Origin: Salinisphaera sp. UBA6602 | GTDB lineage: Bacteria > Pseudomonadota > Gammaproteobacteria > Nevskiales > Salinisphaeraceae | Assembly (NCBI GenBank): GCA_002433465.1 | Contig: DJIE01000084.1 | Location: forward strand, 1 to 8,823 | Length of the DNA: 8,823 bases | Direction: 5' to 3' | Program-made: the position numbers and the translations under genes | Shown here: positions 5,971 through 8,823 of the stretch, piece by piece | Position numbering within the stretch: position 1 is the stretch's first letter | Layout of the letters: every line of letters starts with the position of its first letter | The notes under the pieces: generated by a model | What the model was told of the DNA's origin: nothing | Seen by the model: only the letters and a program-made list of their open reading frames with translations | Databases searched by the model: none

Positions 5971-7410
5971 CTATAGCCGTTGCCGCAGTTTCGCGCTCCA
6001 GGCCTTGAGATCGAGCAGCAGCTGCAGTTGGGCCGGCTCGCCCTTGACCCGTTCCATGAGCTGGGCGATGAGTTCGTCGTAGTCGTCCAGCGTCAGGCCG
6101 CCGTCCGGCGCGAACTCCAGGCGTTTCGACAGCCAGTTGTTCCAGTCGTCGCGTTCGGCGTCGACCAGCGTTTCCGGAAAATGCCGGGCGCGATAGCGAA
6201 ACAGCAGCTCGTTGAGGCGGTTGTCGGCGAACACGATCGCGCCGTCTGCCAGATCGGCAGCCGAGGTACGACGCACCTGCTCGGCCAGCTTGCGGTCGGC
6301 ATCGCCCACAAAACCATCGTAGAGCGCGGCTTCGGCGTCGCCGTCGGGCTCGAAGGCGTGGGCCTCGAATACCGCCGTTGCCTTGGCTTCCACCTCGGAA
6401 AGCTGGTCGTGAATGGCTTTCCAGTGGCGTCGGCACTGGTTGATGTCGAGGTTCAGCCGCTCGGCCTCGCTCTCGCGCATCATCTCGAAAGGGGCGAGCA
6501 CTGGGCACTTGTTCAGGTGTACGCCCTTGAGCGCGACGCGCGGCGTGTCTTCGGGCAGATCGGCCGCGGGCGTGAAGATACGCTCGAATATCTCGTCTGG
6601 CGGCAGTTCCAGCAACGGCGCCGGGTCGACGCGCAGATCGTAGACGATCACGCAGTTCTTGTTGCTCGGATGCGCCGCAATCGGCATGACCGGCGACAGA
6701 CAACCGTTGGCCGCTGGAAACTTGGACGACACGTGCAGCGCCGGTTTGCGCGTGTCCATGTCCAGCATCTTGCGCGCGCTGTGCTTGTCGCGATTGTTCA
6801 CGACATAGTCGAACAGCTTGGGCTGTTTGTCGCGGACGAGTTTCGCCAGGCCGATGGTGGCATGCACATCGGATAACGCGTCGTGCGCGCGTTCCTGGAC
6901 CAGGTTGTTGGCCGTGGCCAGATGTTCGAGCTTGAAGCTGGGCGCGCCGTCTTCGCGCTGCGGCCATTCGATGCCGTCCGGGCGCAGGGCATAGGCCAGG
7001 CGCACCATGTTGATGATGTCCCAGCGCGAGCAGCCGTTCTGCCATTCGCGGGCGTAGGGGTCGAAGAAGTTGCGCCAGAGCGTGTGGCGGGTGACTTCGT
7101 CATCGAACTGCAGGCTGTTGTAGCCCACGCTGCAGGTGCCGGGCGTGGCCATTTCGGCGACGATGGTTTCGATGAACTCGGGCTCGGGCACGCCCCGTTC
7201 GAGGGCCATCTGTGGGGTGATGCCGGTAATGAGCGTGGCTTCGGGGTGGCCGAGCATGTCCACCGGCGGCTGGCAGTAGAGCACCACCGGTTCGCCCACG
7301 ATATTGAAGTCCAGATCGGTCCGGATACCGGCGAACTGGGCGGGTTTGTCGCGGCGCGGGTCGGCGCCGAAGGTTTCGTAGTCGTGCCAGAAGTAGGTCG
7401 GCGTGCTCAT
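5971..7410 (-). CDS. sbcB: Exonuclease I, 3'-to-5' ssDNA exonuclease
   Basis: The ATG at 7410 gives a 479-aa protein, close to the 475 aa of the E. coli enzyme. The N-terminal DEDDh exonuclease domain (about 1-195) shows all five catalytic residues: D10 and E12 in FWHDYETFG, D103 in LQFDDEVTR, and H176 and D181 in RAHDALSDVHAT. These are offset by a constant five residues from E. coli D15, E17, D108, H181 and D186. The rest covers the SH3-like domain (about 196-350, with SSKFPAANGCLSPVMPIA and the HLNKCP segment) and the C-terminal helical domain (containing FRYRARHFPETL), which together clamp single-stranded DNA. The enzyme degrades ssDNA processively from 3' ends and acts in mismatch repair and recombination. 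The frame is open far upstream, but the conserved N-terminus dictates ATG 7410; the Shine-Dalgarno is weak. It starts 32 nt after the yheS-like stop, suggesting co-transcription, and converges with the GAF-GGDEF-EAL gene. Confidence 0.97.
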   Translation of the reverse strand: MSTPTYFWHDYETFGADPRRDKPAQFAGIRTDLDFNIVGEPVVLYCQPPVDMLGHPEATLITGITPQMALERGVPEPEFIETIVAEMATPGTCSVGYNSLQFDDEVTRHTLWRNFFDPYAREWQNGCSRWDIINMVRLAYALRPDGIEWPQREDGAPSFKLEHLATANNLVQERAHDALSDVHATIGLAKLVRDKQPKLFDYVVNNRDKHSARKMLDMDTRKPALHVSSKFPAANGCLSPVMPIAAHPSNKNCVIVYDLRVDPAPLLELPPDEIFERIFTPAADLPEDTPRVALKGVHLNKCPVLAPFEMMRESEAERLNLDINQCRRHWKAIHDQLSEVEAKATAVFEAHAFEPDGDAEAALYDGFVGDADRKLAEQVRRTSAADLADGAIVFADNRLNELLFRYRARHFPETLVDAERDDWNNWLSKRLEFAPDGGLTLDDYDELIAQLMERVKGEPAQLQLLLDLKAWSAKLRQRL

Positions 7411-7442
7411 CGGCGTCTCGTTTGGCGTCGGTTTTGAAACGC

Positions 7443-8823
7443 TCAGGAGGCGGTCTGCGCCTGTTCCAGCGCCTCGGCGTTTTCCATCCAGTTGGCCTCG
7501 GCCTTGTCGAGCTGTTTGCGCAGCTTGCCCTGTTCCTGCGACAGGCGCGCGATCTCGGTTTTGTTGCCGTAGACGCTGGGCTTGGCCATTTCCTTTTCGA
7601 TGGCGGCGATCTTTTCCTCGAACTTGGCCATATCGGCTTCGGCCTGCTTGATCGCCCGCCGCAAGGGTTTTTCTCGTTCGCGCTGGGCGGCGGCATCGCG
7701 GCGTGCATCCGCGCCGCTGCCACCAGGCGTGGTGGCTTTTTTCGGCTTGTCGTTGCCTTCCCGGGCCGAGTTCTGGCGGGTAAGCCACTTGGCATAGTCG
7801 TCCAGATCGCCGTCGAAGGGCATGAGCGTGCCGTCGTCGACGCGCCAGAGCTGATCGCAGGTGGCATCGATGAGGTGGCGATCATGGGCAATCATGATGA
7901 CGGCGCCGCTATAGCCGGCGAGCGCGGTTTCCAGCGCGTGGCGCATGTCCAGATCGAGATGGTTGGTCGGCTCGTCGAGCAACAGCAGGTTGGGCCGGTC
8001 GTAAACCACCAGGGCAAGGGCGAGGCGTGCCTTTTCGCCGCCGGAGAACGGGGCAATGGGTTCCAGTGCCTTGTCGCCGTGGAAATCGAAGCCGCCGAGA
8101 AAGTCGCGGATCTCCTGTTCTGAGGCACGCGGCGCCTGGCGTTGCAGGTGGGTGGCGGCACTGGCGTTGTCGTCCAGCACTTCCAGCTGGTGCTGGGCGA
8201 AGTAACCCACGCGGGTGTACTTGTCGTGCTGTACGTCGCCGCTGATCGGGGCCATCTCGCCGGCCAGCAGCTTCATCACCGTGGATTTGCCCGCGCCGTT
8301 GCGCCCGAGAATCGCCAGCCGGTCGCCGGCGGTGATCTGCATCTTGATGCCGCCCACCAAGGCCACGCCGTCGTAGCCGGCATCGGCGTTGTCGAGCCGC
8401 AGCAGGGTATCGGGCAGGCGCTCGGGCTCGCGGAAACTGAAGGAAAACGGCGTGTCCCAGTGGGCTGCCTCGACCTTTTCCATGCGCTCCATCTGCTTGA
8501 GCTTGCTCTGGGCCTGGCGGGCCTTGGTGGCCTGGGCACGGAAGCGATCGACAAAGCCCTGCAGCTGGGCGAGTTTCTTCTGCTGGTTTTCGTAGGCAGC
8601 CTGCTGCTGCAGCTTGGCCTCGGCACGCATGGTCTCGAACTCGGAATAGTTGCCGGTATAGAGCGTGGCGCGCCCGCCTTCCAGATGCAGCGTATGGCTG
8701 ATCAACGCATCGAGAAAATCACGGTCATGCGAAATGATGATCAGCGTGGCCGGGTGGCTGGCCAGGTATTCCTGCAGCCAGAACACCGCGTCCATATCCA
8801 GATGGTTGGTGGGCTCGTCGAGC
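7443..8823 (-). CDS. yheS: ABC-F family ATPase, YheS type (5' end outside window)
   Basis: The visible 459 residues begin inside the first nucleotide-binding domain at its Walker B/D-loop LDEPTNHLDMD, so about the first third of a protein normally near 640 aa is missing. Next come the H-switch ISHDRDFLD and the inter-domain helical linker typical of ABC-F proteins (YTGNYSEFE, then a long charged hairpin with DRFRAQATKARQAQSK). The second domain is complete: Walker A GRNGAGKST (about 8306-8280), the YheS-like VGYFAQHQLE, signature FSGGEKARL, Walker B LLLLDEPTNHLDLD and switch AHDRH. The C-terminal 100 residues are a highly charged predicted coiled coil. There are no membrane segments; ABC-F proteins act on ribosomes, where two ATP sites gate binding at the E site and relieve stalled translation. 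The GYFAQHQLE and HxGDKxxEPIxxFSGGEKARL context favours YheS over Uup or EttA. The stop is 32 nt before sbcB. Confidence 0.92.
   Translation of the reverse strand, partial: LDEPTNHLDMDAVFWLQEYLASHPATLIIISHDRDFLDALISHTLHLEGGRATLYTGNYSEFETMRAEAKLQQQAAYENQQKKLAQLQGFVDRFRAQATKARQAQSKLKQMERMEKVEAAHWDTPFSFSFREPERLPDTLLRLDNADAGYDGVALVGGIKMQITAGDRLAILGRNGAGKSTVMKLLAGEMAPISGDVQHDKYTRVGYFAQHQLEVLDDNASAATHLQRQAPRASEQEIRDFLGGFDFHGDKALEPIAPFSGGEKARLALALVVYDRPNLLLLDEPTNHLDLDMRHALETALAGYSGAVIMIAHDRHLIDATCDQLWRVDDGTLMPFDGDLDDYAKWLTRQNSAREGNDKPKKATTPGGSGADARRDAAAQREREKPLRRAIKQAEADMAKFEEKIAAIEKEMAKPSVYGNKTEIARLSQEQGKLRKQLDKAEANWMENAEALEQAQTAS

Noticed and set aside
5980..7437. Plus-strand open frames of 298 and 184 codons opposite sbcB
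   Set aside because: They are antisense to sbcB, whose catalytic residues match the E. coli enzyme with a constant offset; no ribosome binding sites or domains were seen.
7411..7788. N-terminal extension of sbcB by about 126 codons
   Set aside because: The extension overlaps the yheS-like coding sequence in another frame and is composition noise. The conserved ExoI N-terminus begins at ATG 7410.
1..8823. Mobile elements, attachment sites, CRISPR arrays, prophage or defence genes
   Set aside because: No transposase, integrase, terminal inverted repeats, regularly spaced repeats or phage-like proteins were seen; every stretch longer than about 210 nt is accounted for by an ordinary gene.

Overview
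The window is a high-GC (roughly 60-65 % by eye) chromosomal segment with five complete genes, two edge-truncated genes and one intact three-domain signalling protein among them. The two housekeeping genes at the right end, exonuclease I (sbcB) and a YheS-type ABC-F ATPase, point to a gammaproteobacterium. The high GC fits lineages such as Salinisphaera or other non-enteric gammaproteobacteria, but that genus suggestion is only a guess.

Layout. (1) 1-152, minus strand: the first 50 codons of a secreted protein with a clear signal peptide, running off the left edge. (2) 153-359: a divergent intergenic region with a perfect 12-bp direct repeat, one copy lying next to a -35-like TTGACT. (3) 360-1379, plus: an AraC-family regulator of the Arabinose_bd + HTH_18 type. 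(4) 1501-3922, plus: a tightly packed polar-amino-acid-type ABC importer made of a lipoprotein substrate-binding protein, a HisM-type permease and a GlnQ-type ATPase. The gap before it carries short TTGCA repeats and a 6-bp inverted repeat. (5) 3923-4108: a non-coding leader with GC-rich dyads and an AT-rich patch. (6) 4109-5929, plus: a GAF-GGDEF-EAL cyclic-di-GMP protein whose GGDEF site is degenerate and whose EAL site is intact, so most likely a GAF-regulated phosphodiesterase. (7) 5971-7410, minus: sbcB, convergent with the GAF-GGDEF-EAL gene. (8) 7443-8823, minus: the C-terminal two thirds of a yheS-like ABC-F gene, only 32 nt upstream of sbcB and probably co-transcribed with it.

How the parts relate. 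The regulator may control itself, the divergent secreted protein and/or the downstream importer; the repeats are candidate sites but nothing proves the target. The importer is self-sufficient: binding protein, a permease that probably homodimerises, and an ATPase. From memory its protein signatures resemble actinobacterial amino-acid importers more than the enteric HisJQMP/GlnHPQ types, so transfer is worth testing. No mobile element, RNA gene, CRISPR array or phage gene was recognised. I found no clearly new multi-gene system; the points most worth checking are the 12-bp repeat in the divergent region, the origin and lipid anchoring of the importer, and the retained I-site in the dead GGDEF domain.
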